Positions 55,022 through 64,000 of a stretch of DNA of 64,000 bases are shown piece by piece. The stretch is from Clostridia bacterium (lineage in GTDB: Bacteria; Bacillota; Clostridia; UMGS1883). Within the stretch, counting starts at the first letter, position 1, and every line of letters begins with the position of its first letter. The translations under genes were made by a program, and so were the position numbers. The DNA lies in contig JAFQQD010000031.1 of NCBI GenBank assembly GCA_017411435.1, forward strand, positions 1 through 64,000, written 5' to 3'. A model generated the notes under the pieces. It worked only from the letters and a program-made list of their open reading frames with translations, searched no databases and had not been told where the DNA came from.

Positions 55022-55498
55022 TTATCTGTTCAGAATATAGATTGCAAGATTAAGATATGCCGCAAAAGTTACCCACAAAAGATATGGGATTTGCAAATAT
55101 GCGGCAAGCGGAGAAATTTCGTAGAATCTTTTTATCATTGTGATTATCAGTATCCACAGCAGAATAATCCATATAAACGCAAAAAGATATGCCTGTAGGT
55201 TAAAGAATATTATACTCCAGAAAAAATTTACTGCAAGCTGGATAAGATATATGCCGAGAGCACTGCTTGTATCAATATCCTCTTCTTTCCCTTTCGCATA
55301 CACAAGCGCGCTTGATATTCCCATCAGTGTGTAAAGAACAGTCCACACTATCGGAAAAAGAATCCCGGGTGGTGAAAGCGGTGGAGATATGATTTTATCA
55401 TAGATATTCATATTCCCGCTTGTAAGAAGTGCGGAGAGCCCTCCTACTCCCAGCGCTATCAGGACTGAAATAACATAGGGTTTGAGTTTTTTCCACAT
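55022..55498 (-). CDS. tspO: TspO/MBR-family protein
   Basis: 158-residue membrane protein with five predicted helices. It has the family's PPLSPPGILFPIVWTVLYTL region (near residue 38) and WSIIFFNLQAY with downstream aromatic helices. TspO proteins bind porphyrins and small ligands in stress responses. AAGGAGGT precedes the ATG. Transcribed towards the ALDH gene; a short hairpin (55001-55024) lies between the two stops. Confidence 0.88.
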   Translation of the reverse strand: MWKKLKPYVISVLIALGVGGLSALLTSGNMNIYDKIISPPLSPPGILFPIVWTVLYTLMGISSALVYAKGKEEDIDTSSALGIYLIQLAVNFFWSIIFFNLQAYLFAFIWIILLWILIITMIKRFYEISPLAAYLQIPYLLWVTFAAYLNLAIYILNR

Positions 55499-55577
55499 AT
55501 AAAGACCTCCTTTTGTATATTTTACGAAGAAAATTAAGTCATTAGTACATAATATAGTATATTTTTTATGAAATTCA

Positions 55578-55606
55578 TTGAAAACGGCTTTATATTGTGT
55601 TATAAT
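55578..55606 (+). promoter_or_regulatory. Promoter of the tsaE operon
   Basis: TTGAAA and TATAAT with a 17-base spacer, 38 bases upstream of the likely TTG start of tsaE. Confidence 0.8.
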
Positions 55607-55643
55607 GACTGTATACGACTATATATCGTTAGGAGACTTAGAT

Positions 55644-56054
55644 TTGGAATTTATTTCACACAGTCCTGCGGAAACTGAAGAGTTTGCGTTTAATCTGGCA
55701 AAAAAAATAAGTTCGCCCCGTGTGATTTGCTTAACAGGCGACCTCGGTGCGGGAAAAACTGCGTTTACTCGCGGATTTGCACGCTATTTTGGTATCGACA
55801 AGGGAGTAAGCTCCCCTACCTTTATCATAATGCACCGATATGTCGGAAGCGAGGTTATAAATCATTACGACCTTTATCGTATCAGCGATTTTGATGAGCT
55901 CTGTGATATCGGGTTTGAAGAACAAATCGAAAGCGGAATTTCACTTATCGAATGGCCCGACAGCTTTATGGAGTTTTTACCCGAGAATAAGATTGTTGTA
56001 AAAATCACACGCCTTGGGGAGTGTGAGCGGCTTATTTCTATGGAGGATTTCTGA
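55644..56054 (+). CDS. tsaE: tRNA t6A synthesis ATPase TsaE
   Basis: 136-residue P-loop protein needed, with TsaB and TsaD, for the t6A modification of tRNA. Walker A is GDLGAGKTAFTRG, and YDLYRI and IEWPD motifs follow. The longer frame starts at an ATG at 55578 that overlaps the -35 box; the TTG at 55644 follows AGGAG by eight bases and gives the usual length. The stop is one base from the tsaB start. Confidence 0.92.
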   Translation: MEFISHSPAETEEFAFNLAKKISSPRVICLTGDLGAGKTAFTRGFARYFGIDKGVSSPTFIIMHRYVGSEVINHYDLYRISDFDELCDIGFEEQIESGISLIEWPDSFMEFLPENKIVVKITRLGECERLISMEDF

Positions 56055-56055
56055 T

Positions 56056-56739
56056 ATGAAGATACTTGCAATTGACACTTCAGCACTCACCGCTACTGCA
56101 GCCATCCTTGCAGACGGGAAGCTCATCTCTGAAATCAGCACGACAACAGCGCTTAACCATTCGGTTACCGTTATGCCGATGATTGACGAGCTTCTTAAAA
56201 AAGTTAATATGGACATATCCGAAATTGACCTTTTTGCCTGCAGCGAGGGACCCGGTTCTTTTACAGGACTTCGTATAGGCATCGGTACTGTAAAAGGGCT
56301 TGCCTATGGGCTTTCCAAAAAGGTAGTCGGGGTTTCGACTCTTCTGGCACTTGCGCACAATATTTCCTGCACGGACCTTGTTATAGCACCCATTATGGAT
56401 GCAAGGCGCAGTCAGGTGTATAACGCACTTTATAAGTATGTAGAGGGGAATCTTACCGAGATTACTCCCCCCCGGGCACTTTCTGTTGAAGAATTGTGTG
56501 ATGAGATTTCTGAAAAGACAATTTTTGTCGGCGATGGAGTTTTAGCGTACAAGGATAAGATTTCAGAATTTCTGGGCGATAAGGCTGTTTTTGCATCTCC
56601 GCAGAATATGCTTCAGCGAGCAGGCAGTGTTGCCTATGCCGCACTTTATAAAGAGCCCATTGATGCCGAGGCACTTACTGCAGTTTATCTTCGCAAGCCT
56701 CAGGCAGAGCGTGAAAGAGAAGAAAAAGAAGCTTTATAA
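56056..56739 (+). CDS. tsaB: tRNA t6A synthesis protein TsaB
   Basis: 227-residue ASKHA-fold protein, partner of TsaD in t6A synthesis. It begins ILAIDTSALTATAAIL, and has EGPGSFTGLRIGIGTVKGLA near residue 65, the family signature. GGAGG lies inside the end of tsaE. A tsaD gene is not in the window. Confidence 0.93.
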   Translation: MKILAIDTSALTATAAILADGKLISEISTTTALNHSVTVMPMIDELLKKVNMDISEIDLFACSEGPGSFTGLRIGIGTVKGLAYGLSKKVVGVSTLLALAHNISCTDLVIAPIMDARRSQVYNALYKYVEGNLTEITPPRALSVEELCDEISEKTIFVGDGVLAYKDKISEFLGDKAVFASPQNMLQRAGSVAYAALYKEPIDAEALTAVYLRKPQAEREREEKEAL

Positions 56740-56759
56740 ATAGAAAGGATATGATACAT

Positions 56760-57197
56760 ATGAAAATTGCAATGGCGGCAGACCACGGCGGTTATGAACT
56801 GAAGAACATTCTTAGGGATTATCTTGAAGGCAAAGGACACGAAATTATAAACCTTGGCACAGATTCTCCGGAAAGTGTTGATTACCCCGATTATGCAAAG
56901 GCGTGTTGCGATGAAGTAATCGCAAAAAGAGTGGATTTCGGCATACTGGTATGCGGAAGCGGTGTAGGTATTTCCATCGCGGCTAACAAGATTGACGGTA
57001 TCCGCTGCGCGCTCTGTCCTTCAAAGGAGATTGCTCCCCTCACAAAGCAGCACAATAACGCCAATGTAATTGCACTTGGCGGCAGATTTACTGCTCCCGA
57101 TGAAGCAAAGGCAATTGTCGATGCATATATGGCAGCCGAATATGAAGGCGGCAGACATCAGGGTAGAATTGATAAAATTACAGCACTTGAAAAGTAA
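56760..57197 (+). CDS. rpiB: Ribose-5-phosphate isomerase B
   Basis: 145-residue RpiB/LacAB-family isomerase interconverting ribose-5-P and ribulose-5-P. It has AMAADHGGYELK at the start, the catalytic cysteine in LVCGSGVGISIAANK (near residue 64) and NNANVIALGGR. An ATG three codons upstream (56751) is too close to the AAAGGA; the start at 56760 fits better. Confidence 0.93.
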   Translation: MKIAMAADHGGYELKNILRDYLEGKGHEIINLGTDSPESVDYPDYAKACCDEVIAKRVDFGILVCGSGVGISIAANKIDGIRCALCPSKEIAPLTKQHNNANVIALGGRFTAPDEAKAIVDAYMAAEYEGGRHQGRIDKITALEK

Positions 57198-57231
57198 TAA
57201 ACTTACATAAATAGTTTTAGGAGGGATTTTT

Positions 57232-57690
57232 ATGCGTTGTCCGTTCTGCGGATACGATGACAGCAAGGTTATAGACTCCCGCCCCACAGATGAAGGTGTG
57301 GCAATCAGAAGAAGGCGCGAATGTATCGAATGTGCTCAAAGATTCACCACTTATGAAAAGGTAGAAAGTCTGCCTATTATTGTTATCAAAAAGGACAAAA
57401 ACCGCGAACTGTTCAGCCGTGAAAAACTTCTTGCAGGTCTTACACGCGCTTGCGAAAAGCGTCCTGTTGAAACAAGTACTCTTGACCGTCTTGTAGATAA
57501 GATTGAGTCAGATTTGCAAAACACACTAAAGCGTGAGGTTTCCAGTAAGGAAATTGGCGAGAAAGTTATGGAAGGACTGCGCGATATTGACGAGGTTGCA
57601 TATGTACGCTTTGCATCTGTTTACCGTCAGTTCAAGGATGTAACAACTTTCATAAATGAAATCAACAAGCTCCTCACGGATAAAGACTAA
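57232..57690 (+). CDS. nrdR: Transcriptional repressor NrdR
   Basis: 152-residue repressor of ribonucleotide reductase genes: an N-terminal zinc ribbon ([29 protein letters not shown]) and an ATP-cone domain (about 45-140). It senses (d)ATP and closes NrdR boxes when dATP is high. AGGAGG precedes the ATG. Normal length. Confidence 0.96.
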   Translation: MRCPFCGYDDSKVIDSRPTDEGVAIRRRRECIECAQRFTTYEKVESLPIIVIKKDKNRELFSREKLLAGLTRACEKRPVETSTLDRLVDKIESDLQNTLKREVSSKEIGEKVMEGLRDIDEVAYVRFASVYRQFKDVTTFINEINKLLTDKD

Positions 57691-57716
57691 TTCTAAATTA
57701 CGATAGGAGTAAAAAA

Positions 57717-59375
57717 ATGGCTATTAAGTATTATGATGTGCAACCTTTCTCATCTCTCCGCGAGATGCTTGAACTTGCCAAAAATGAATCAGGCGAAAAG
57801 ATTGCATATATGTTCAAGAACAAGGATAAGGAAGTTTGCGAAAAAACTTACGCAGAATTTTACGAGGATGTCTATTCACTCGGCACTGCACTTGCTGATA
57901 TGGGCGTTTCCAAAAATCATATTGCCTGCATCGGTGAAAACAGTTATAAGTGGATTAATACATACCTTTCTGTACTTCTTTCAGACAGTGTATTTGTTGG
58001 TATTGACAAGGAACTTCCCGAAAGCGATTACCTTCATGTTATGACAGACAGTGACTCTAATGTCATTTTCTATCAGGGCAAATTTGAAGAATCACTTAAG
58101 GCAAATCGAGAAACACTTTCAAATGTTAAGTATTTCATAGGTTTTGACCGTGAAGAAAATGAGGACGAATTCCTTTCCTTTAATCTTCTCCTTGAAAAAG
58201 GCCGCGAGCTCTATAAGGGCGGAAATACAGCTTTTGTTGATATGAAAAACGAACTTGAAGAAATGAAGATGCTCGTTTACACATCAGGCACAACAGGTCT
58301 TTCAAAGGGTGTAATGCTCAGCGAGAAAAACCTTATTTCTCTTGTTTACCACGGACTTCGCACCTCAACAATTTACACAAAGTGTCTTTCAATTCTTCCC
58401 TATCATCATACATACGAAGCGGTTTGCGGTATCCTTGTAGGAATCCATCACAGAGTCACTCTCTGCATCAATGAAAGCCTTCGTGCAATCGCGAAGAATC
58501 TTCAACTTTACAAACCCGACTATATGTATGTGGTACCCGCAGTTGCGCTCGCACTTCACAAAAATGTTCTTAAGAATGCTGAAAAGCAGGGGAAACTTAA
58601 ACTTATGCTTACTATGATGAAGGTCAGCAACGCTCTTCGTAAGGTTGGTATTGACCTTCGCAGAAAGCTTTTCGCATCTGTTCATGAGGGATTGGGCGGA
58701 AACCTTCTTGAGGTTGTCTGCGGCGGTGCGCCTATTCCCGTTGATACTGCATATTTCTTTGATGCAATCGGTGTTATGATTCTTAACGGCTACGGTATTA
58801 CAGAGTGTTCTCCTCTTGTAAGTGTTAACTCCCCCCTTGACAGCGACTACCGTACAGTAGGATATCTCCTTCCCTGCCTTGAAGTGAATATTGATGAGCC
58901 TGACAGTGACGGAATCGGCGAAATCTGTGTTAAGGGCGATACTGTAATGCTCGGCTACTACAAAAAGCCCGAGCAGACTGCAGAGGTTATCGTGGACGGT
59001 TGGTTCCATACAGGCGACTACGGTTACATAAATAAGAAGGGGCAACTTCTTATCACAGGAAGAAAGAAGAACATCATCGTTCTTGACAATGGCAAAAACA
59101 TCTACCCTGAAGAAATTGAAAAGTATATCTATATGCTTCCTTATGTTAAGGATGCGGTTGTGTACGATTCCAAGGATGGCGACAAGCTTATCCTCTGCGC
59201 TGAAATTTATCCTGACCCCGAACTTATGGGAGATGCAGATGTAAATGCAGATGTTTGCAAAGTACTTGCCGACCTTCCCTCTTACAAGCAGATTACAAAG
59301 ATTGTAATGCGTGATACTGAATTCCCCAAGAACGCATCACAGAAAATCGTAAGAGGCAAGATTGAAAAGAAATAA
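57717..59375 (+). CDS. Acyl-CoA synthetase (AMP-forming), long-chain type
   Basis: 552-residue adenylate-forming enzyme. The P-loop is YTSGTTGLSKGVMLSE (near residue 188), with YGITECSPLVSVN (near 360), TGDYGYI and the hinge GRKKNIIVLDNGKNIYPEEIE. It is closest to long-chain fatty acid-CoA ligases but shorter than typical FadD, and activates a carboxylic acid to its acyl-AMP and then CoA ester. It follows nrdR by 26 bases; AGGAG precedes the ATG. Confidence 0.88.
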   Translation: MAIKYYDVQPFSSLREMLELAKNESGEKIAYMFKNKDKEVCEKTYAEFYEDVYSLGTALADMGVSKNHIACIGENSYKWINTYLSVLLSDSVFVGIDKELPESDYLHVMTDSDSNVIFYQGKFEESLKANRETLSNVKYFIGFDREENEDEFLSFNLLLEKGRELYKGGNTAFVDMKNELEEMKMLVYTSGTTGLSKGVMLSEKNLISLVYHGLRTSTIYTKCLSILPYHHTYEAVCGILVGIHHRVTLCINESLRAIAKNLQLYKPDYMYVVPAVALALHKNVLKNAEKQGKLKLMLTMMKVSNALRKVGIDLRRKLFASVHEGLGGNLLEVVCGGAPIPVDTAYFFDAIGVMILNGYGITECSPLVSVNSPLDSDYRTVGYLLPCLEVNIDEPDSDGIGEICVKGDTVMLGYYKKPEQTAEVIVDGWFHTGDYGYINKKGQLLITGRKKNIIVLDNGKNIYPEEIEKYIYMLPYVKDAVVYDSKDGDKLILCAEIYPDPELMGDADVNADVCKVLADLPSYKQITKIVMRDTEFPKNASQKIVRGKIEKK

Positions 59376-59387
59376 CACATTCATAAC

Positions 59388-59425
59388 AAAATCCCATCAG
59401 ATTGAAAATCTGATGGGATTTTTGT
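59388..59425. terminator. Terminator after the acyl-CoA synthetase gene
   Basis: AAAATCCCATCAGATT/AATCTGATGGGATTTT hairpin with T-run, between convergent genes. Confidence 0.9.
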
Positions 59426-59437
59426 TTATGCTCAATT

Positions 59438-59719
59438 TTATTTTTCATCATATTCTGATTGTTCTTCCGAAGGCTTAAAGAACCCACATTCTTTACCGTC
59501 TCTTCCGGCAAGAAAGGGACAAACTTCTGAATGCTCATCAATTTCGTAATTTGCCTTTCCTACTGCGCATTTTTCGCACCTTTGCTTTTCCTTTGAAGGA
59601 GATTCTTCGTCAATTTGTTCGACAACCTTTTCTTCAGTGGAAAATAACAGATTGATTACTTTCTTCACTGCAAGCAAAAAAATAATAAACAATAATACTA
59701 TTAATACTGTATTTGCCAT
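59438..59719 (-). CDS. Small membrane protein with cysteine motif
   Basis: 93 residues: an N-terminal membrane helix (about 4-26) and a soluble tail with CEKCAVG and two further cysteines (VCPFLAG, KECGFFK), possibly a zinc site. GGAGG precedes the ATG. No family recognised. It follows the next membrane protein gene by 15 bases and they probably form an operon. Confidence 0.55.
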   Translation of the reverse strand: MANTVLIVLLFIIFLLAVKKVINLLFSTEEKVVEQIDEESPSKEKQRCEKCAVGKANYEIDEHSEVCPFLAGRDGKECGFFKPSEEQSEYDEK

Positions 59720-59734
59720 TTTTACCCTCCTTTA

Positions 59735-60283
59735 TTACTTGTTGCTGTCCTCACTTTTTTTGAGTACAACCACATCCGAAGCTATCTTCATTTCAGGAGG
59801 TAAATTTTCAAATGAATCATTTATTTCCTCAATCTCTTCCTGCACCCAACCCATATTTATCGGGGAGAGAAATATAGTAACCATAATCACTGCATAGAAC
59901 AGCAGAATTGACATTTCTCCCGATATTCCCAGATTGGTAAATCCGCCCAGATATGTCGCTAAGAAAAGCCATGAATATAATTCTTCCGGAATGAAATTGT
60001 ATGAAATTAAACTTATAAGTATAAACAAAGCTGTTGCACACAGATTTACGGCAAGGTAAATTTTCTTTTCCGCCACTACCACAAAAAAACCTCGAAGCCT
60101 AAATACATTCCATATGAGATATATTATTGGAAGTATCATCAGCGTTATATCTCGCTGGTGGCTTTCAACAGGCATATATTTCGTTGATGTACAAAGGTAG
60201 CACACTAATGCGGACATAAAAACTGAACCTAAAAGCATTTCGCCTAATCGGTAAAATATCGCAATTATATCCTCTTTTGTCAT
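59735..60283 (-). CDS. Hypothetical membrane protein
   Basis: 182 residues with about five predicted helices (around 12-30, 46-64, 72-92, 98-115, 122-140) and an acidic C-terminal tail. AAGGAG precedes the ATG. No family recognised. Confidence 0.55.
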   Translation of the reverse strand: MTKEDIIAIFYRLGEMLLGSVFMSALVCYLCTSTKYMPVESHQRDITLMILPIIYLIWNVFRLRGFFVVVAEKKIYLAVNLCATALFILISLISYNFIPEELYSWLFLATYLGGFTNLGISGEMSILLFYAVIMVTIFLSPINMGWVQEEIEEINDSFENLPPEMKIASDVVVLKKSEDSNK

Positions 60284-60341
60284 TGTCTTTCTCCTTGTGG
60301 ATTAACTGAAAAAAGTATCTTCCTTTTTTAACGGTTAAAGC

Positions 60342-60376
60342 ATTTGTGCAAGGAGTGAAAACTCCTTGCACAAATA
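60342..60376. repeat. Inverted repeat between the membrane protein and peptide genes
   Basis: ATTTGTGCAAGGAGT/ACTCCTTGCACAAAT, a perfect 15-bp stem without a T-run. It may act as a 3' mRNA-stabilising hairpin or factor-dependent terminator. Confidence 0.6.
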
Positions 60377-60389
60377 TGCAATTCAGTTA

Positions 60390-60527
60390 TTATAAAATAG
60401 GAGTTTCGTACTGTCCGCCGTCTTCAATATCACTTCCGCCTTCTCCGGGAAGATCAGTTGCTGATGTCTGGATAACATCCACAAGATCAAACTGCATCGT
60501 TTCAATTTCAGGTTTTGTGTACTTCAT
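60390..60527 (-). CDS. 45-residue acidic peptide after the surface protein
   Basis: Peptide starting MKYTKPEIETMQFDLVDVIQ, followed by TSATDLPGEGG, an acidic glycine-rich middle and ETPIL at the end. A near-consensus AAGGAGG lies seven to eight bases before the ATG, so it is translated. Such short KPEIE...DVI.TS peptides occur in Clostridia, often near surface proteins, with no known role. It has no signal peptide. It follows the GLUG gene by 18 bases and is probably co-transcribed with it. Confidence 0.7.
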   Translation of the reverse strand: MKYTKPEIETMQFDLVDVIQTSATDLPGEGGSDIEDGGQYETPIL

Positions 60528-60545
60528 AATAATTTTCCTCCTTCC

Positions 60546-63500
60546 TTAGTTCAAACTTTCTGCTGCTGATTTCGCAAATTTTGCCAAAGCAGGATATAAT
60601 TCATCGTCATACTGCTCCTGGACTCTGTAAAGATATCCGTTGATGCTTTCTTTCAGCCAAGCCTGTTCAGTACCGTCAGCAGAGAAAAGCCTAGCCGTCA
60701 CGAGAGATTCTGCATCTGCGATTGCAAGTGATGATACTGTTGCTCCGCGATACTCTCCGCGTGTCACGAAATCTTCATAATAGATTGTTTCTGTTTTTGT
60801 TTCACCGTAATAATTTACATACTCGACTTCTATGTACATACCTTCTGTAACATTTTTAAAGTATGCATTGAACTCTACTTTATTTCTCAAGAACAGAGAT
60901 GCTTTTGCTATGTCGGTTTCACTGCACTCGAAAACTTCTGTTAATACCACATCTTCACTTGCATGCACCTGATAATCATCGATGTTTTTGTTTGCAAGGT
61001 CCTCTTCCTTATATCCAAATGTTTTCTGTGCTCCTGCACCGTAGTTGAGCATATCTACAAATGTTGTCATCCATTTCTCATAGCCACTCTGCTTACTGAA
61101 TGAATCAAGACCATACTCTGCATAGTCTCTTATACTTGTTGTATAAGATTTACTAATTTGCTCACCGTTGCTGTTATATACAGTGAAAGTCAAGCTGTCA
61201 GACATTTCACATGCTGCCACACCTGTATAACTAACTACGTAACAATTTATGCCTTCAACAGACCTCTGTTCGCAGTCAGCAATATTAATTTTAGTTTCCT
61301 TCACTTCGTCTTCCATATGCTGCTCAATCACTACATATGAGCCAGTATCTGTGATATCCTCTGCCTTATAATAAATGTTCATTGCAAGAGAATTTCCGAG
61401 CACCATATTTCTGCGGAACATTTCAAACACTGCTTTTTCTGTTACTCCATAAGTGTTATCTTCATTCTCGGTGAATTCGTATCCTTCAGCGGCAAATACA
61501 TCATCAGGTCTATTTGTAAATGTACCGCCTGTTACGAAGCCTTCAAGGTTTCGTCCTTCTGCTGTTTGGAAGTAACCGAGCGTTCCGATGTTACCACCTG
61601 TTACTGAAGCTTCAAACAAAGTACTGGGTTCAAGATACAAGCTTGTTACAGTACCGCCAGTTACAGATACAGAGCCTTTAACATCCTTGGTGTTTTTGTC
61701 TGTTGCGCCATCGCTGGGATTCTGTACCCAGATTGAGCTTACGCTACCATCCTTTACAACAACGCTGTTTTCAAGAGTAGTACTGTTACAGAACTGACGA
61801 ATACCATCATAGTAATTGCTTCCTGAAGCTGTAACTGCTGCGCCATTGATTGTTACTGTTGCTGCTGCTGATGTAGAATTGTTATCAATAGCATAACCAA
61901 TCTGATTTGTTGATGTAGATTTGTTTTCAATTGTACCGCCGTTTACCGTAAGAGTTCCGGCATTAGTAATTGTGTTAACTGCATAAGCTGTAGAACCTGT
62001 AATCTTATGGTCACACAAAATCTTACCTTCGCCTACTGAATCTTCAATGGTAAGATTACCCTTGTTTGTAATTACTGCATAAGCCTTAGCTTCTGAAGGA
62101 ACTCCTGTGATTGTCTTACCTGCAAGGTCAAGTGTGATAGTCTTGCCATTTTCAACTGCAACTGTCTGAGCAAGTTCAATATCACTAAGAAGTGTTACTG
62201 TGTCGCCGGCCTTTGCAGCTGCGATTGCGTCTGCGAAGGTTTCGTAGCCTGTTGTTACATCGCCTGATGTTACTGTTGCTACATAATTAACAGGAATCGG
62301 CCAGATAACCTCATTATCTATGATAAGCGAACCTGATGTTTCCTCTGTTGTATTTGAGGCATTGTACGGCGCACCGATTGCTGTATCTTCGCTAACGCCT
62401 GCCGCATCAACCTTACCTGTGAAGCTGATATTTGTAAAGGTTACCTTCTGACCTGCCTGATTGTGCCATACGCCTGCGATACCACCGGTTTCAGGTGTAT
62501 CTTCTTCATTAGTGTTGGTATTTGTAACATTACCTGTGCAGGTAATATTTTCAAAATTATTACCGTAGTGAGCAATACCAACAATACCGCCTATGTCACA
62601 AACATCGCCGATAACATTGATATTAGATGTTACATTCTTAACTGTGTGGCCGCCTTCTCCCATGAAGCCGATAACACCGCCTACATAAGTTCTGTAAGCT
62701 AAACCATTTTCTGTAGAAGTTGCCTTTACATAACTTGTTTCATCAACATCAATTGTAATATCTGTGATATTGGCATAACCGTTCTTACCGCCCATACCAC
62801 CTACATAAGACATACCATTTACTTCAACATGACCGGTAATCTTGATATTTGTGTATTTTGAGGTATAGGGTGTACCTGCAACAACACCTACATTAAGTCT
62901 GCCTGTAACCTTGGCATTGTTGAAGGCTACATTCTTGATTTCTCCATTTGTTGTTTCAGCGAAGAAGCCCTGGTTGTTATTCCCTTCTCCGTTTACAACA
63001 AGGTTAGAAATTGTGTGACCTGCCCCGTCAAATACACCGCTGAAGGACTGGATTGGAGTCCATGGCTCATTTTTAAGATCGATATCTGTAAGAAGAGTTA
63101 CAGTACCCTTACCGTTTGCTGCTGCAAATGCTTTTACGAGAGTTGAGTAATATGTATCACCAATTCTGGCTTCTGTTGCATTGCTGCTGGCATCATAGTT
63201 AGCACCTACAACAGGTAATTCCACATCTTCGCCTTCTAAATTTTTGGCATTTACATTCTCAACAGCAACAATGTTTGAAATTGTTGCACTGGTGCCACCA
63301 AGGAGACCTGCAATGCTGCCAAGACGAATACGGTCTTCGTTTTCTTTCCATGTGGTTTTGCCGACTAATTCTACATTCTTTACAGAAACAGTAGAAATTG
63401 TGCCGCCAGTAAGCAAGCCAACAATACCGCCGACGCCGCCGACACCATTGATTGCTACATTTTCAACACTCAGGTTTTCAAATGTCTGTGTGCTGCCGTT

Positions 63501-64000
63501 TGGAGCAATTTCAGCGAAAATACCACCGACAATGTTATTACCATTGATAGCGGAGCCGTCATCACCAGAAACGGTAATGTTGGTAGCAGACATATCGTAA
63601 TGACGCGTCATAGCACAAACGCCGGACACATTATTTCCGCCTGTAATCTGAATATCGCCGTTAACGGTAATATTTTCAAGAGTTGCCTTGTGAGCAACGC
63701 CTGCAAGAGCACCGACATTTCTGCCATCTGTATCGATGTCGACATTGGTGATAGTCAAGTCCTTAACAACTGCACCCTCACCTATGATACCGAAGAGACC
63801 GAGGTTTGCGACAGTATCAGGATTGCCATCGAAATATTTTTCTATTTTGAGATTAGAAATCGCCTTATCGTTACCATCGAATACACCACTGAACACCACA
63901 GAGGCATCTACAGGTGCATATTTTTTGTCATAAGTTGTATCACCGATAGGTGTCCAGTTGTCAACAGCGGACATATCAATGTTATCGTTTAATTTAACAT
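60546..64000 (-). CDS. GLUG-repeat surface protein (5' end cut by window)
   Basis: At least 1150 residues, lacking the start: the frame is still open at 64000, upstream of the first Met at 63974. The N-terminal two-thirds is made of GLUG-type beta repeats (GVFDGN...ISNL, VGGIVG, VGALAG, WTPIG), in three groups separated by ordinary stretches. A parallel beta-helix-like part (about 590-800) follows, then a C-terminal domain (about 840-1142) found in clostridial surface proteins, without LPXTG or dockerin. Probably secreted or cell-surface. It is followed by the 45-residue peptide. Confidence 0.8.
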   Translation of the reverse strand, partial: VKLNDNIDMSAVDNWTPIGDTTYDKKYAPVDASVVFSGVFDGNDKAISNLKIEKYFDGNPDTVANLGLFGIIGEGAVVKDLTITNVDIDTDGRNVGALAGVAHKATLENITVNGDIQITGGNNVSGVCAMTRHYDMSATNITVSGDDGSAINGNNIVGGIFAEIAPNGSTQTFENLSVENVAINGVGGVGGIVGLLTGGTISTVSVKNVELVGKTTWKENEDRIRLGSIAGLLGGTSATISNIVAVENVNAKNLEGEDVELPVVGANYDASSNATEARIGDTYYSTLVKAFAAANGKGTVTLLTDIDLKNEPWTPIQSFSGVFDGAGHTISNLVVNGEGNNNQGFFAETTNGEIKNVAFNNAKVTGRLNVGVVAGTPYTSKYTNIKITGHVEVNGMSYVGGMGGKNGYANITDITIDVDETSYVKATSTENGLAYRTYVGGVIGFMGEGGHTVKNVTSNINVIGDVCDIGGIVGIAHYGNNFENITCTGNVTNTNTNEEDTPETGGIAGVWHNQAGQKVTFTNISFTGKVDAAGVSEDTAIGAPYNASNTTEETSGSLIIDNEVIWPIPVNYVATVTSGDVTTGYETFADAIAAAKAGDTVTLLSDIELAQTVAVENGKTITLDLAGKTITGVPSEAKAYAVITNKGNLTIEDSVGEGKILCDHKITGSTAYAVNTITNAGTLTVNGGTIENKSTSTNQIGYAIDNNSTSAAATVTINGAAVTASGSNYYDGIRQFCNSTTLENSVVVKDGSVSSIWVQNPSDGATDKNTKDVKGSVSVTGGTVTSLYLEPSTLFEASVTGGNIGTLGYFQTAEGRNLEGFVTGGTFTNRPDDVFAAEGYEFTENEDNTYGVTEKAVFEMFRRNMVLGNSLAMNIYYKAEDITDTGSYVVIEQHMEDEVKETKINIADCEQRSVEGINCYVVSYTGVAACEMSDSLTFTVYNSNGEQISKSYTTSIRDYAEYGLDSFSKQSGYEKWMTTFVDMLNYGAGAQKTFGYKEEDLANKNIDDYQVHASEDVVLTEVFECSETDIAKASLFLRNKVEFNAYFKNVTEGMYIEVEYVNYYGETKTETIYYEDFVTRGEYRGATVSSLAIADAESLVTARLFSADGTEQAWLKESINGYLYRVQEQYDDELYPALAKFAKSAAESLN

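Overview
The window looks like a chromosomal piece of a low-GC, anaerobic, probably gut-dwelling member of the Clostridia. The signs are AGGAGG-type ribosome binding sites, a T-box leader, glycyl radical enzymes, Na+-pumping biotin decarboxylases and mucin/milk-glycan sugar genes. No rRNA, tRNA or CRISPR was seen. Most genes from 1 to 51.8 kb are on the minus strand; 52-59 kb is on the plus strand.

Layout. 0.1-5.5 kb: a hexosamine/galactose operon (nucleotidyltransferase, Gfo/Idh oxidoreductase, N-acetylhexosamine kinase NahK, GalE) with a divergent AraC regulator. 5.7-7.5 kb: a D-2-hydroxyacid dehydrogenase and a half-size YidE/YbjL-type membrane protein. 7.5-20 kb: a glycyl-radical bacterial microcompartment (BMC) locus. 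One operon runs from a class II aldolase through an alcohol dehydrogenase, shell proteins, PduS, PduT, PduP and PduL to a DeoR regulator; a second holds a glycyl radical diol dehydratase, its activase and a EutS/PduU shell protein. 20-24.5 kb: a PTS EIICBA transporter, a Na+/solute symporter behind a T-box with a likely Tyr specifier, and a small AbrB protein. 24.7-29.7 kb: a Na+-pumping decarboxylase/transcarboxylase operon. 29.8-33.3 kb: an AraC / phosphotriesterase-like / creatinase-like / ASRT-family operon. 33.5-38.9 kb: a flavodoxin, SH3, HAD and small membrane protein group ending at a gene remnant. 39-43.4 kb: an orphan decarboxylase beta subunit, a Na/Pi cotransporter and an ArsB/NhaD-type transporter. 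43.5-48.2 kb: a satellite BMC operon with a second diol dehydratase, a EutS-type shell protein, a EutP-type GTPase, a BMC-H and a ketose-bisphosphate aldolase. 48.5-55.5 kb: a YtrA-regulated ABC transporter, a MarR / Fe-ADH / ALDH operon and TspO. 55.6-59.4 kb: housekeeping genes (tsaE, tsaB, rpiB, nrdR, an acyl-CoA synthetase). 59.4-64 kb: small membrane proteins, a 45-residue peptide and a large GLUG-repeat surface protein cut by the window end.

How it fits together (inference). The BMC cargo probably splits a deoxy-sugar phosphate into DHAP and lactaldehyde, reduces lactaldehyde to 1,2-propanediol, dehydrates it by radical chemistry to propanal, and converts that through PduP and PduL to propionyl-phosphate. 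The main and satellite BMC loci lie about 25 kb apart but look like one regulon: all three promoters carry a triplicated, 10-bp-phased TGTG-N-TTTT repeat, a plausible DeoR operator, and only one activase serves two glycyl radical enzymes. The satellite ketose-bisphosphate aldolase ends in a glycine-rich linker plus an encapsulation-peptide-like helix, suggesting an unusual compartment cargo. Other highlights are a BMC-H gene with two start sites, a composite terminator-plus-95-nt element found three times, and the creatinase/phosphotriesterase/ASRT operon.
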